Assembly (NCBI RefSeq): GCF_000344805.1 | Contig: NC_020453.1 | Coordinates: forward strand, 992,001-1,056,000 | Direction: 5' to 3' | Origin: Bradyrhizobium oligotrophicum S58 | GTDB lineage: Bacteria; Pseudomonadota; Alphaproteobacteria; Rhizobiales; Xanthobacteraceae | Length of the DNA stretch: 64,000 nucleotides | In this document: positions 1 to 8,727 of the stretch, piece by piece | How the letters are laid out: every line of letters starts with the position of its first letter | How positions within the stretch are numbered: the stretch's first letter is position 1 | The notes under the pieces: generated by a model | Seen by the model: only the letters and a program-made list of their open reading frames with translations | What the model was told of the DNA's origin: nothing | Databases searched by the model: none | Program-made: the position numbers and the translations under genes

Positions 1-808
1 CTGGGGGGTGGCGCTACTGACGGCGATTGCACTGTCGCTGTCATGGTCGAGCAGCGTGTCCTATGGCCTTGCCCGTAACGGCGTCGATCAGGCCGCTCTC
101 GGTGCGCTCGTCGAGGCCGGCGTGAACGCCGCCATCGACGGTCTGCTCGATGCCAGGGCGGACCGCCGCTGGCGCGCCGACGGCCGTCTCTACACGCTCG
201 ATTTCAACGGGACGCGGATCGGCATCAGGATTCAGGACGAGCTCGGACGGGTCGACCTCAACCAGACCGATGAGGCAATGCTGAACAGCCTGCTGCTATC
301 AGCAGGGCTGGACGCGCGGGCCGCCGCTGACCTGACCGACAAGATCGTGGATTGGCGAACCGCAACGTCCCTGAAGCACCTGAACGGCGCCAAGGACCGG
401 GACTACACGTCGCGCAACGCCGCCTATCATCCGCGTAACGGTCCGTTCCAGAGCGTCGATGAGCTGCTCCTGGTCATGGACATGACACCTTCGATCTTTG
501 CCCGGATCGCGCCGGCGCTCACGGTCCATTCGGGCCGGCAGTTCGTCGATCCGCAACTGGCGCCGCGCGAGGTGCTGCGCGCGCTGCCCGGCGTGACCGC
601 GCAGAGTGCCGAAGCGACGGTGGCCGCGCGCGACGGCGCCAGATCTGGCCTCGCCGAAGGCAACCCGATGACGGTGCTGCGTGGCCGCGCCTTCACGATC
701 CGGACCGAGTTTGCCTACGCGTCACGCGTGGTCGCAGGCGAGGTCGCGGTGCGCCTGACGGAGAATCCGCAGCAGCCCTATTGGGTGCTGAGCTGGGGGA
801 CGCGATGA
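1..808 (+). CDS. gspK: Type II secretion minor pseudopilin GspK (5' partial)
   Basis: The reading frame is open from the left edge, so the true start lies outside the window. The visible part begins in the hydrophobic prepilin-type helix (VALLTAIALSLSW), and the N-methylation/cleavage site is missing. The rest is typical GspK: an ELGRVDLNQTDE stretch, two helix-hairpin-helix-like segments (LLSAGLDARAAADLTDKIVDWR; GPFQSVDELLLVMDMTP) and a C-terminal beta domain. GspK caps the type II secretion pseudopilus in the inner membrane and periplasm. Its stop overlaps the gspE start (ATGA), so the two are translationally coupled. A diverged copy lies 4.3 kb downstream. Confidence 0.9.
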   Translation, partial: WGVALLTAIALSLSWSSSVSYGLARNGVDQAALGALVEAGVNAAIDGLLDARADRRWRADGRLYTLDFNGTRIGIRIQDELGRVDLNQTDEAMLNSLLLSAGLDARAAADLTDKIVDWRTATSLKHLNGAKDRDYTSRNAAYHPRNGPFQSVDELLLVMDMTPSIFARIAPALTVHSGRQFVDPQLAPREVLRALPGVTAQSAEATVAARDGARSGLAEGNPMTVLRGRAFTIRTEFAYASRVVAGEVAVRLTENPQQPYWVLSWGTR

Positions 809-2595
809 CGGGACACGCAATTCCTGCAATGCAGCGGGACGAGGCCTTCGTCGCAGACATCGAGCAGCCGCGCGCGCTGCCGCACCGGTCCATGCAAGAC
901 ATGGACAGGACCGCGCTGTTGCAGAGTTTTGGCGACTTCCTGCGCGAGGAAGGCATTGTCGATCGTATGAGCCTCGACCGTGCCGGACGCGCGGCGCAAA
1001 CCACCGGAGACAGGCTCGACACCGTGCTGACCAAGCTCGGTCTGGTGTCGGAGGCCGGTCTGGTCGCGGCGTTGGCGAAATTCCTGGCACTCGATCTGGT
1101 GCGTCCGGATCAGATTCCGATCGACCCTGTGTTGCCCGAACTGGTCGAAGCGGAGTTCGTGCGTCACAATCATGTGCTGCCGCTCGGCTGCAGCGATGGC
1201 CGGCTTGCCGTCGGCGTGACCGATCCGTTCAACCACGATCCGATCCGGGCCCTTGCATTCCTCACGGGTCTTTCGGTCGACATGCGGCTGTTCACGGCGG
1301 CGGATTTCGACAAGGCCTGCGCGGGGCTCTATCCCGCCATGTCGCGCAGCGACGAGACCCGCGCCACCGGCGGCGCCGAGGCCAACGAAGCCGACGTGCA
1401 GCGGCTGCGCGATCTTGCGAGCGAGGCGCCGATCATCCGCCTCGTCAACCAGATCATTACCAGTGCCGTCGAGGCGAGGGCGTCGGACATCCATATCGAG
1501 CCCAATGTGGACCAGGTGCTCGTCCGCTATCGCATCGACGGCGCCTTGCGCTCGGTCCAGGTGCTCGCGGCGGACCTGCGTGCCGCGATCACCTCCCGCG
1601 TGAAGATCATGTCGAAGCTCGACATTGCGGAGCGGCGCCTGCCGCAGGACGGGCGCATCAAGATCGCGGTCCGCGGCATCGACATCGACTTCCGCGTCTC
1701 CACGATCCCCACGGCCTTCGGCGAAAGCGTCGTGCTGCGCGTGCTCGACCGCAATCGCATCAGCCTCGATTTTGTCGAGCTCGGATTTTCCAGTGAGCAT
1801 ATCGCGATGCTCCAGGCCCTGCTGCAGCAGCCCAATGGGATCATCCTGGTCACAGGACCGACCGGCAGCGGCAAGACCACGACGCTGTATACGGCGCTGA
1901 AGACGCTCAACAGCACCGAGCGCAAGATCTTCTCGGTGGAGGACCCGATCGAATATCAGATGCCGGGGATCAATCAGGTGCAGGTCCAGTCGGAGATCGG
2001 GCTGACGTTTCCTCACGCGCTGCGCTCGATGCTCCGGCAGGATCCGGATATCATCATGATCGGTGAAATCCGCGATCTCGAGACGGCGCGCATCGCCATC
2101 CAGGCCTCGCTGACCGGTCACCTCGTGCTCTCGACGCTCCACACCAACGATGCGGCGTCTGCGATCACGCGGCTGATCGACATCGGCGTCGAGAACTATC
2201 TGCTGGCCTCGACGCTGAAGGGCGTGATTGCGCAGCGTTTGGTACGCAGGCTCTGTTCCCGTTGTTCCCATGGTCATCCGCAGGCGAGCTATTGGGCGGA
2301 GAGCTTCGAGCGGTCCGTGACCGGACTCCGTGCGTTGGGGCAGCCAGACATTCGCCAGCCGCAAGGCTGCTCCGATTGCGGCAATGCCGGCTTCTCCGGA
2401 CGTTCGACCATCGCGGAGATGCTGGTCGTCGACGAGGCATGTCAGAGTCTGATCCTGGCCAAGGCGTCGGACACTGCGATCGAGCGCGCCGCCCGCGAGC
2501 AGGGCATGCAGAGCATGTACGAGACCGGAGTCCGGAAGGTCTGGCGCGGCGAGACCACGATCGACGAAGTTCTGCGCGCGACGCGCATGGGATAG
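805..2595 (+). CDS. gspE: Type II secretion ATPase GspE
   Basis: Cytoplasmic hexameric ATPase that powers pseudopilus assembly. The N-terminal T2SSE/MshEN-type domain (about residues 40-170) is followed by the ATPase core. Walker A GPTGSGKTTT is near residue 351, the Asp box/Walker B IIMIGEIRD near 416, and a His box (STLHTNDA) follows. A zinc-type insert has CSRC near 482 and CSDC near 520, as in canonical GspE. The length of 596 aa is slightly above the usual 500-570. The ATG at 805 overlapping the gspK stop is preferred to the TTG at 781, which would embed 24 bases of gspK. A 16-base gap separates it from the gspL-like gene. Confidence 0.95.
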   Translation: MTGHAIPAMQRDEAFVADIEQPRALPHRSMQDMDRTALLQSFGDFLREEGIVDRMSLDRAGRAAQTTGDRLDTVLTKLGLVSEAGLVAALAKFLALDLVRPDQIPIDPVLPELVEAEFVRHNHVLPLGCSDGRLAVGVTDPFNHDPIRALAFLTGLSVDMRLFTAADFDKACAGLYPAMSRSDETRATGGAEANEADVQRLRDLASEAPIIRLVNQIITSAVEARASDIHIEPNVDQVLVRYRIDGALRSVQVLAADLRAAITSRVKIMSKLDIAERRLPQDGRIKIAVRGIDIDFRVSTIPTAFGESVVLRVLDRNRISLDFVELGFSSEHIAMLQALLQQPNGIILVTGPTGSGKTTTLYTALKTLNSTERKIFSVEDPIEYQMPGINQVQVQSEIGLTFPHALRSMLRQDPDIIMIGEIRDLETARIAIQASLTGHLVLSTLHTNDAASAITRLIDIGVENYLLASTLKGVIAQRLVRRLCSRCSHGHPQASYWAESFERSVTGLRALGQPDIRQPQGCSDCGNAGFSGRSTIAEMLVVDEACQSLILAKASDTAIERAAREQGMQSMYETGVRKVWRGETTIDEVLRATRMG

Positions 2596-2611
2596 GGCGG
2601 CGGGACGGGCG

Positions 2612-3754
2612 ATGCATGAGAGCAAGGATAGAGGCGCGTTGCTGGCCACGGTTCGTGCGGCGCGTCCGCGCGACTGGGCGCAATCGGCGGCCGCCTGGTG
2701 GTGCAGGGAAGCGGTCGATCTGCTGCCGCAACGGTTCGTGGCCGCGCTGGCGCCGGCCGGCCGGCCGAGACTTCTGGTCGATCGCGACGACACGGGGATC
2801 CGGCTTCAGTTGAACGATCCCCGATCGGGAGTGCAGGCTGGTGAAACGACCCATGCAGGTGAGGTGACGGCGGCGATCGCATCCATCCTGCAGCGTCATG
2901 GTCTGGATCGGCGCGACGTGGATCTGGGCTTGCGTCTGCCGGAAGAGAGTGTTTTTCGCCGCGAGCTCATGCTTCCACCCGAGGCGAAGGGCGCGATCGA
3001 TACGATCGTGCCGCAGAACCTGTTGCGCCGGACGCCGTTCAAGGCGGAGGACATCTATTGCGACCACTTGACCGCCACATCGCCTGACGGTCGGATCGCG
3101 GTTCGGCAATGGGTCACGCGGCGCCATCACGTGCAGCAGGCCGCAGATCAGCTCGGGCTTGCCGTCGCGCACATCGACTTTGTCGTGTTCGGCGACGATC
3201 AAACCTCGCCGTCGATCCGACTGGCGCGTCCTGCGGCTGCCCGCAAGACCTCCACCGTTGCGATCGCAGTGCTCGGCGCGCTCGCCGTGCTTCTTGGGTC
3301 CAGCATCGCGGTCCTGACCTTCGCCCGGCAACAGGCCACGCTCGCTCGGCTCGATGCCGAGATCGTTGTGGCCCGCAAGGGCGCCGAGCGCGTTCGCGTC
3401 CTGGTGGATCAATTGCGGGAGCGGCGGACGGCGCTGTCGCGCCTTCGTCTGCAGCGCAGCGAAGTGCCGGGATTGATCGACGTCTGGGATGAAGCCTCGC
3501 GCATTCTGCCGAAGCATTCCTGGCTGACCGAATTGCGGCTCGTGGAGGGAGCGAACCCGCGGAGCGCAACGGTCACGATGACCGGATTCTCGGCCGCGGC
3601 GCCGAGCCTGATCAACACGCTCGGTGGCTCGAGACTGTTCGTGGACGCTGCCCTGACGTCGCCGGTCGCGATGGATACGATCGAGAACCGGGAACGCTTT
3701 TCATTGCAGGCCAGGATTCGTGTGCCCGATGCCATCAAGGAGGTGGCGCCATGA
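2612..3754 (+). CDS. GspL/PilN-like inner-membrane type II secretion protein
   Basis: 380 aa. The N-terminal half is a cytoplasmic actin-like/GspL-type region. One membrane segment (TVAIAVLGALAVLLGSSIAV, about residues 215-235) is followed by a coiled segment rich in Arg, Glu and Leu and a C-terminal periplasmic PilN-like ferredoxin fold (IDVWDEASRILPKHSWLTEL onward). GspL recruits GspE to the membrane and contacts GspM. The position between gspE and gspM, and the ATGA overlap with the next gene, support this role. Sequence similarity to the PilN family seems stronger than to enterobacterial GspL, so no symbol is given. Confidence 0.75.
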   Translation: MHESKDRGALLATVRAARPRDWAQSAAAWWCREAVDLLPQRFVAALAPAGRPRLLVDRDDTGIRLQLNDPRSGVQAGETTHAGEVTAAIASILQRHGLDRRDVDLGLRLPEESVFRRELMLPPEAKGAIDTIVPQNLLRRTPFKAEDIYCDHLTATSPDGRIAVRQWVTRRHHVQQAADQLGLAVAHIDFVVFGDDQTSPSIRLARPAAARKTSTVAIAVLGALAVLLGSSIAVLTFARQQATLARLDAEIVVARKGAERVRVLVDQLRERRTALSRLRLQRSEVPGLIDVWDEASRILPKHSWLTELRLVEGANPRSATVTMTGFSAAAPSLINTLGGSRLFVDAALTSPVAMDTIENRERFSLQARIRVPDAIKEVAP

Positions 3755-4320
3755 GCGAATGGACGAAGCGCAGGGATGCGCTCGGACGCCGCGGCCTTTT
3801 CATCGTCGTCAACCTCGCGCTTCTTGCGCTGCTGTTCTGGGGCTTCGTGGCGCCGATCGCGGCGATGTTCGCCGAGCGGGAGGCACGGATCCAGCAACAG
3901 CAGGCGCTGCTGGCACGGTTGAGCGCGATCGCAGCCCAGGCATCGCCCATCGAGGGCCTTGCCTCCGAAACCGAGTCGCAGCTCCAGAACGGGGAGTTTC
4001 TGACGGGTGCGAATGAGAACGTGATCGCCGCCGACCTACAGACGAAGCTGAAGACGATCATGGGCAATGCCGGCGCCCAGTCCCGCGCGATTCAATCGCT
4101 GCCGGGCCGGACCGTCGATCAGATCAAGTACAGCGGCGCGCGGATCGATCTGTCCGGGCCGTTGTCCGCCGTCATGCGTGCGGTCCACGCGGTCGAAAGC
4201 GCGAGGCCATATTTGTTCATTGCCAATGCGGTGCTGAAGAGCGCGCCTGCGATGCGCCCGGGAACGGCCGAGGAGCCAGTGCTTCAGGCGCAGCTCGACA
4301 TCTACGGTGCGGTGCAATGA
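3751..4320 (+). CDS. gspM: Type II secretion protein M (GspM-like)
   Basis: 189 aa. A short cytoplasmic N-terminus is followed by one transmembrane helix (LFIVVNLALLALLFWGFVAP, about residues 13-32). Next comes a predicted coiled coil (FAEREARIQQQQALLARLSA) and a periplasmic ferredoxin-like domain. This is the standard architecture and size of GspM, the partner of GspL in the inner-membrane platform. Start and stop overlap both neighbours by four bases, so gspL-gspM-(gspN-like) is one tightly coupled unit. Confidence 0.8.
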   Translation: MSEWTKRRDALGRRGLFIVVNLALLALLFWGFVAPIAAMFAEREARIQQQQALLARLSAIAAQASPIEGLASETESQLQNGEFLTGANENVIAADLQTKLKTIMGNAGAQSRAIQSLPGRTVDQIKYSGARIDLSGPLSAVMRAVHAVESARPYLFIANAVLKSAPAMRPGTAEEPVLQAQLDIYGAVQ

Positions 4321-4835
4321 GGAGCCTCGTGCGATGGCGGGTGACGCCGCTTGCCGGAGTTCTGGCGCTCCTGGCGGGTCTTGATCTAGTGCTCGGCGCC
4401 TGGCTCGCGACGTCGGTCGGAGGCGGAGAAGCGCCCGGCGCCCGCCGCGCGGCTTGGGAAGCGCCGGTGCCCCGGACCATGGCGGGCGTGGCTGGACGGC
4501 AGCCGCTGCAGACATATGCCGAGATCCTGGCCCATCCGGTGTTCCAGAAGTCGCGCGAGCCGTTCGTTCCGCCCCCACCCGCGCCGCCACCGCCGATGCC
4601 GGTGGCCGCTCCGCCCCCGGTGGCCACTGACCCGGGCCTCCTGGTCGGCGGTGTCATGATCAACGGCGGCACGAGCAAGGCCTATCTGCTCAGCAAGGTT
4701 GGCGGGGGCGCAGGCTCCTGGATCAACGAAAACGAGACCTTTCAGGGCTGGCGGGTGACGTCGATCGACGCGTCAGGTGTTCGGATCGAGCAGGCGGGGC
4801 GCGCGATCGAATTGCAGCTCTACCCCAAGAATTGA
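4317..4835 (+). CDS. GspN/GspC-like type II secretion protein
   Basis: 172 aa. It has a basic N-terminus, one membrane anchor (PLAGVLALLAGLDLVLGAWL), then a proline-rich linker (residues about 80-105). The C-terminal small beta domain (LLVGGVMINGGTSKAYLLSK to the end) resembles the homology-region domain of GspC/PilP-type proteins, which bind the outer-membrane secretin. Gene order argues for a GspN/GspC role. It is the last gene of the coupled operon; a GC-rich hairpin follows nine bases after its stop. Confidence 0.6.
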   Translation: MRSLVRWRVTPLAGVLALLAGLDLVLGAWLATSVGGGEAPGARRAAWEAPVPRTMAGVAGRQPLQTYAEILAHPVFQKSREPFVPPPPAPPPPMPVAAPPPVATDPGLLVGGVMINGGTSKAYLLSKVGGGAGSWINENETFQGWRVTSIDASGVRIEQAGRAIELQLYPKN

Positions 4836-4843
4836 AGAATACA

Positions 4844-4858
4844 GGCCGCGCTGCGGCC
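4844..4858 (+). terminator. GC-rich hairpin after the gsp operon
   Basis: Perfect six-base arms GGCCGC and GCGGCC with a three-base loop, starting nine bases after the stop of the GspN-like gene. There is no U-tract, so it may be a weak or factor-dependent terminator or an mRNA-end stabiliser. Confidence 0.3.
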
Positions 4859-5069
4859 CCTTGAGCCGGAGTAGAATAGCCTTGTTCGCACAGACGAAAG
4901 ATCAAGGGCCAATCCGCAGACAGCCGCTCGTAGAGGAGGAGCGCGAATTGTTCGTTCCTGCTTGGCTCGGCTTCTCGGTGCTCTCATATGAGCTAGGTCT
5001 CTTACATGTCTTCTCGAAACCGTCGTCCGCCGAGCGATCTTCGGACCATGGCAGTCCCAGAGATCAGAA

Positions 5070-5894
5070 ATGCCAGTCATAGCGGTCCTGTGGATCCGAG
5101 GATTATTGACAACGTTGTCACTGTCGCTGCTCTGGGGCAGCGAGGTGTCGTACCGCCTCGCCCGCAACGATTGTGAACTTGCGATTCTGAGTGCGACTGC
5201 AGACGGGGCGCTGGACTACGCCGTGTCGGGATTGTTTGATCAAAAATCTGACCGCCTCTTGCGGCCAGGTGTAGGCGAGATTCACCTGCTCCACTTTGGC
5301 GAAGCCGAGATCCGGATCGTGATCCAGGACGAGCTCGGCAAGATCGACATCAACCAGGCCGACCCTGCCTTGCTTGCCAGTTTGCTGCGGTCGGTGGGGC
5401 TAAACGCCGATGCGGCAAGTGGGCTTGCAGACAAGATCGTGGACTGGCGAACCGCGAGCGAATTGAAGCATCTTAATGACGCCAAGGAGTTCAACTATCG
5501 CGCGGCGAATAGTCCCCACCTGCCGCGCAACGGTCCGTTTCAGAGCGTCGACGAGCTTCTTCTCGTAATGGACATGACGCCTGCTCTCTTCCAGCGGATC
5601 GAACCAGCCGTGACCGTGTATTCCGGAAGCCAGTTCGTTGACCCACGACGTGCCGCACCTGAAGCTCTGGCGGCGATGCCCGAGATGATCAGTAAGCAGG
5701 GGACAGCCTCGGATCGCCCGCCTCCATTCCCGATCGGCGCAAACGAAGAGCCAACGTCATCCTTGCGCGGTCGCGCCTTCATGATCCGTATCGAAGTCGC
5801 AAAGTCAGGCCAGGTTTCTCGATATCGAGCTGTTATTCGAATGACGGACAATCCGGTACATCCCTATTTTCTTCTCAGCTGGAAGATGACGTAA
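5070..5894 (+). CDS. Second, diverged GspK paralogue
   Basis: 274 aa, co-linear with the gspK at the window start. The conserved blocks are shared almost word for word (IQDELGKIDINQ, LADKIVDWRTASELKHL, NGPFQSVDELLLVMDMTP, SGSQFVDPR), while loops and the C-terminus have drifted. The start shown keeps the hydrophobic helix (IAVLWIRGLLTTLSLSLLW) but no prepilin cleavage motif is visible. Sequence upstream in another frame (from 5006) could be a displaced N-terminus. Codon usage looks less polished than in region 1-4835. It may be a functional alternative pilus tip or a decaying duplicate. No other gsp gene lies directly beside it. Confidence 0.7.
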   Translation: MPVIAVLWIRGLLTTLSLSLLWGSEVSYRLARNDCELAILSATADGALDYAVSGLFDQKSDRLLRPGVGEIHLLHFGEAEIRIVIQDELGKIDINQADPALLASLLRSVGLNADAASGLADKIVDWRTASELKHLNDAKEFNYRAANSPHLPRNGPFQSVDELLLVMDMTPALFQRIEPAVTVYSGSQFVDPRRAAPEALAAMPEMISKQGTASDRPPPFPIGANEEPTSSLRGRAFMIRIEVAKSGQVSRYRAVIRMTDNPVHPYFLLSWKMT

Positions 5895-6280
5895 GCTCGC
5901 GACCAGCGCTCTGTCAGAGACGTAGAGTCTGTGGAACACCCTCCTGGCGGCGAGCTTGGCGAGGACGTCAACTGTCGACCGGAAGACGCTCGACGCAGCT
6001 GTCAACGCCTTGTGCGAAAGCGGGACGCCGCGGCGTCGTACCCCGCGGACCAAATAGGCGTCAAGCGCCAGTCAGTAGGGCCGCAGAGCCGCGCTTACAT
6101 TTGAGCGACGAAGACGAGGCCCGCAAATGTCACGGAGACATCGGGCGGCTCAGTCCGCGTGGTGGCAAGGTGCTACGTATTGTTGCCGCAGCAAATGTTC
6201 GATTAGGACCGGCTATCGAGAGATGCGGCTGGCAACCGGGAGGCTAGCTAGCCACGGTGGCGCAGGCACTTCACGGATAG
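5895..6280. other. Non-coding stretch after the second gspK
   Basis: No convincing gene, RNA gene or repeat could be seen. Short open frames here have atypical codon use and no recognisable motif. The stretch precedes a series of gene fragments and is probably decayed coding DNA. Confidence 0.4.
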
Positions 6281-6525
6281 GCCACGCTTTCTCGTGAAGT
6301 GCGCCGCGTCTTGTCGCAGAACGGGGTGCTCGCCGTTATCAAAAACAACCGTCGGACGGAGGAGTGTGAGGCTCTCATGGCAGCCGAGCACTTCATCGAG
6401 GCCGAGAATCCGGATTATTCGCGGCACTATTGGGGTCTTGACATCGTTGCTGAGATCGAGGCTTACGGCAGCTTCAACGAGATCCAGCGCCGAATGGCCT
6501 TTGGTGGTCTCGCCTTGCCAATAGT
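6281..6525 (+). pseudogene. Fragment of a class I SAM-dependent methyltransferase
   Basis: The translated stretch EVRRVLSQNGVLAVIKNNRR, then EALMAAEHFIEAENPDYSRH and a GLDIVAEIEAYG block, matches the C-terminal third of class I methyltransferases, where a 'VLxPGGxLxVIxNN' strand follows the SAM site. The upstream Rossmann part with the GxGxG motif is absent. After about 6525 the frame runs into the antisense of a GDP-fucose synthase fragment. It is a truncated remnant, probably from the same lost surface-polysaccharide locus as its neighbours. The family call is moderate. Confidence 0.5.
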
Positions 6526-6527
6526 GA

Positions 6528-6944
6528 CTAACGACTGCGTCGTCGCTTCGCGCAGAATGCCTGATAGGCGAGCCCGACTCCTACTTCCAGGGAAGTCGTC
6601 GCGCGCCAGCCAAGCTCCGTCAGGCGGGAGACTTCGAGAAGCTTGCGTGGTGTGCCATCCGGCCGTGACCGCTCAAAGCTGATGCTACCCTTGAAGCCTA
6701 CTACGGTGGCAACCACGCGGGCGAAGTCGGCAATGGTGATATCCTCGCCAGTGCCGATGTTGACCAGCGCGGTGTCCGAATAGGTCTTCATTAGGTGCAC
6801 GCAGGCATCCGCCATGTCGTCGGCATAGAGGAACTCGCGCCGCGGCGTGCCGGTGCCCCAGACCACGACCTCCGGCGCATCCGCGAGCTTGGCCTCATGG
6901 AAGCGGCGGGTCAGCGCCGCGTTTGCGCCGATGGATGGGGTCGG
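6528..6944 (-). pseudogene. fcl: C-terminal fragment of GDP-L-fucose synthase
   Basis: Reads RRFHEAKLADAPEVVVWGTG, then TPRREFLYADDMADAC, NIGTGEDITIADFARVV and PDGTPRKLLEVSRLTELGWR. This is the unmistakable C-terminal half of GDP-fucose synthase (GMER), an NADP-dependent epimerase/reductase making GDP-L-fucose. An in-frame TAG at 6945-6947 closes the frame upstream. The N-terminal Rossmann domain with GxxGxxG and the YxxxK catalytic pair is missing. It is therefore a non-functional remnant, and the intact manC 3 kb away would feed the same pathway. Confidence 0.85.
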
Positions 6945-7431
6945 CTAAATCCCATGATCTGCGATCGCCGTAAATCTCGGCTGGAAGCTCCCGGGCGTTG
7001 TCAGGGACATTAGATCGATGGCGCTGCTCGACACGTACGAGGCGAAGCGCCTACGGACGTCGCTCAACACCGACCATCCTTGACGCTCTACGGATTTGCT
7101 CGGCCTTTTCGCTGCGATGCTCAAGACCAAAGACGCAACGGGGGAGCTGGCGACGAGTCTCGTCGTGTTGCCGACGGCCGTCTCGACCTTTACGCGTGCG
7201 TCTAGTTCAACTTTGCCGGTATCGGGTAACCCACTGTTGGTTCGCCAGCCTTCGTCTCGGATTGCACAACCTTGCCGCCCGATGCTTTGACGGCGTTCGC
7301 TCTGCCGCGTACTTTGTGTAGATCTCTAGGCGGTCTCACACTGATCCGTCCTGATTAGATCCTGCGGCATCGCCAAAGGTGCTCGGCTCGCTGGACGGCG
7401 CGTTGATGCAGGCATTGGACCATGGTCGCGG
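6945..7431. other. Degenerate stretch, no gene recognised
   Basis: About 490 bases between the fcl remnant and the DUF4304-like gene. Minus-strand frames around 6945-7130 have reasonable composition (for example GWSVLSDVRRRFASYVSSS) but no family could be named, and frames are interrupted. Probably another decayed gene. Confidence 0.35.
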
Positions 7432-7929
7432 CTAGCCTCCCACGCATCTTACGTGCGGACCACAAGTTCCACTGACGAACACCTCCTCGATTTCGGGCAT
7501 CAAGGTCACTGCCTCATCGACAGTCGCTTCGATATCCGCCTCCGTTGGCGCCGAACCCAACCACCTCCGCGCATCGAACCAGTGCCGGAAGAATGGGCGG
7601 CGATACACCTGGAAGTATTGTTCGAGATACTGGACCCATACGTCCTCCGCAGGAATGCGTCCTGACGCATGGACAATCCCCTCTTGAGGGACGACGCCAA
7701 GGTTGAGGCGAAACGCGGGGCGGCCGCGCTTGTCGAGCTGAATTTCGACGATCTGAAATCCTCGCATGCCTTCGCGCCGGAGTCTCCCAAATGGGAATGC
7801 GGAACGAATCTCCCGGCTCCGCGCATCACTGCCCGTAAGCGGGATCGTCCGGAATCCTCGCTGCTCAAACGCTGAGACTAGTCTCAATTGAATGACCCGT
7901 CTCAGCGCACGTCTAGCATTCTCCGTCAT
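7432..7929 (-). CDS. DUF4304-like protein, candidate immunity protein
   Basis: 165 aa, soluble, no signal peptide. The pattern is an N-terminal amphipathic helix, then RGFQIVEIQLDKRG, FRLNLGVVPQEG and an acidic C-terminal half (ADIEATVDEAVTLMPEIEE). This resembles DUF4304 proteins of 150-220 aa. It starts 87 bases downstream of an Rhs C-terminal tip on the same strand, the position where immunity genes of polymorphic toxins sit. The size and acidic C-terminus fit. The function is inferred from position only; the family call is tentative because no profile search was possible. Confidence 0.5.
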   Translation of the reverse strand: MTENARRALRRVIQLRLVSAFEQRGFRTIPLTGSDARSREIRSAFPFGRLRREGMRGFQIVEIQLDKRGRPAFRLNLGVVPQEGIVHASGRIPAEDVWVQYLEQYFQVYRRPFFRHWFDARRWLGSAPTEADIEATVDEAVTLMPEIEEVFVSGTCGPHVRCVGG

Positions 7930-8016
7930 GAGCTATCGATCTAGCCGCTAAGCAGTATCAACATCATCGGCATGAGCAGGTTCCTCCGTTGGCCTGCATC
8001 CCAGCAGCGCTGCCGG

Positions 8017-8622
8017 CTAAGCCGCCAGGATAGGCTCCCATCCGTTCAAAAAATCCATAGTCCCACCGTTCGACCCGGTAAGCATCTCCAAGCGCCCGCG
8101 CTGCGGTCCGGTGAGACCAGAGGTTCCAAATTTCGATTCGACATAGTAGCGTCTGCCGAAAAACGAGTCCCACGTGCTATCGACAACCGTTGTAAGATTT
8201 TGGCGCCCGGCGATTCTAGACTGGGTATCCACGAGTCTGCTTCCACGAAGCCGGTTCTCGATAACTGATAACGTCTCCCCTATATCACGCTTTGTACTGT
8301 TCGACAGACTCCGGAGGTAAGAAGTCAGGCCGCGGCCCCCGAGTCCGCCACCGAGTGCGCCAAGAGCTGTAGAAGCCAATAGTTGTGTCTTGTCGATGCA
8401 ACGGAGGTTGAACCCATTGGTTGAGAGCTGCATTGCCAAATCGAAGCTAAAGCCGATCGCCGCGCCGATGCACCACGGGCACTCGCCTGTCGGGTTTGTG
8501 TATCCGACCGGATTTCCGCCTGCGTAAACATAGAGGCTCGGCCCGGCGACGAGCCCAAGCGGATCTGCCTGCGACCAAAGCGCCATGCAGCAAGCACTCC
8601 ACTGCTCCAGTGGCGGGCGCAC
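8017..8622 (-). CDS. Orphan Rhs C-terminal tip with PD-(D/E)XK-like toxin domain
   Basis: Residues about 15-48 (WSQADPLGLVAGPSLYVYAG, then NPVGYTNPTGECP) are the end of the Rhs core, the conserved border after which a variable toxin domain begins. The remaining ~150 aa contain Glu116/Glu122, Asp148 (VVDSTWDS) and YYVESKFG with Glu162-Ser-Lys164, then Q174. This is the E-D-ExK-Q layout of restriction-endonuclease-fold toxins (Tox-REase group). The filamentous Rhs repeat region is absent: upstream sequence on this strand belongs to something else. It is either a displaced orphan tip that could recombine onto a full Rhs gene or a remnant. The nuclease call is an inference from motifs. Confidence 0.6.
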   Translation of the reverse strand: MRPPLEQWSACCMALWSQADPLGLVAGPSLYVYAGGNPVGYTNPTGECPWCIGAAIGFSFDLAMQLSTNGFNLRCIDKTQLLASTALGALGGGLGGRGLTSYLRSLSNSTKRDIGETLSVIENRLRGSRLVDTQSRIAGRQNLTTVVDSTWDSFFGRRYYVESKFGTSGLTGPQRGRLEMLTGSNGGTMDFLNGWEPILAA

Positions 8623-8727
8623 GATCGACCTTCAGCTCTATTCCCGAAACTGACGACGATCTAAGCTTGATCGTCCAAACGCCCTGGATGGCAGAATTCT
8701 GCCGCGGGCTGCCCGGATGTATACAAC

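Noticed and set aside
778..2793. 671-codon minus-strand frame opposite gspE
   Set aside because: Antisense shadow of gspE and its flanks; composition rich in Arg/His/Asp, no domain, while the plus-strand protein has all GspE motifs.
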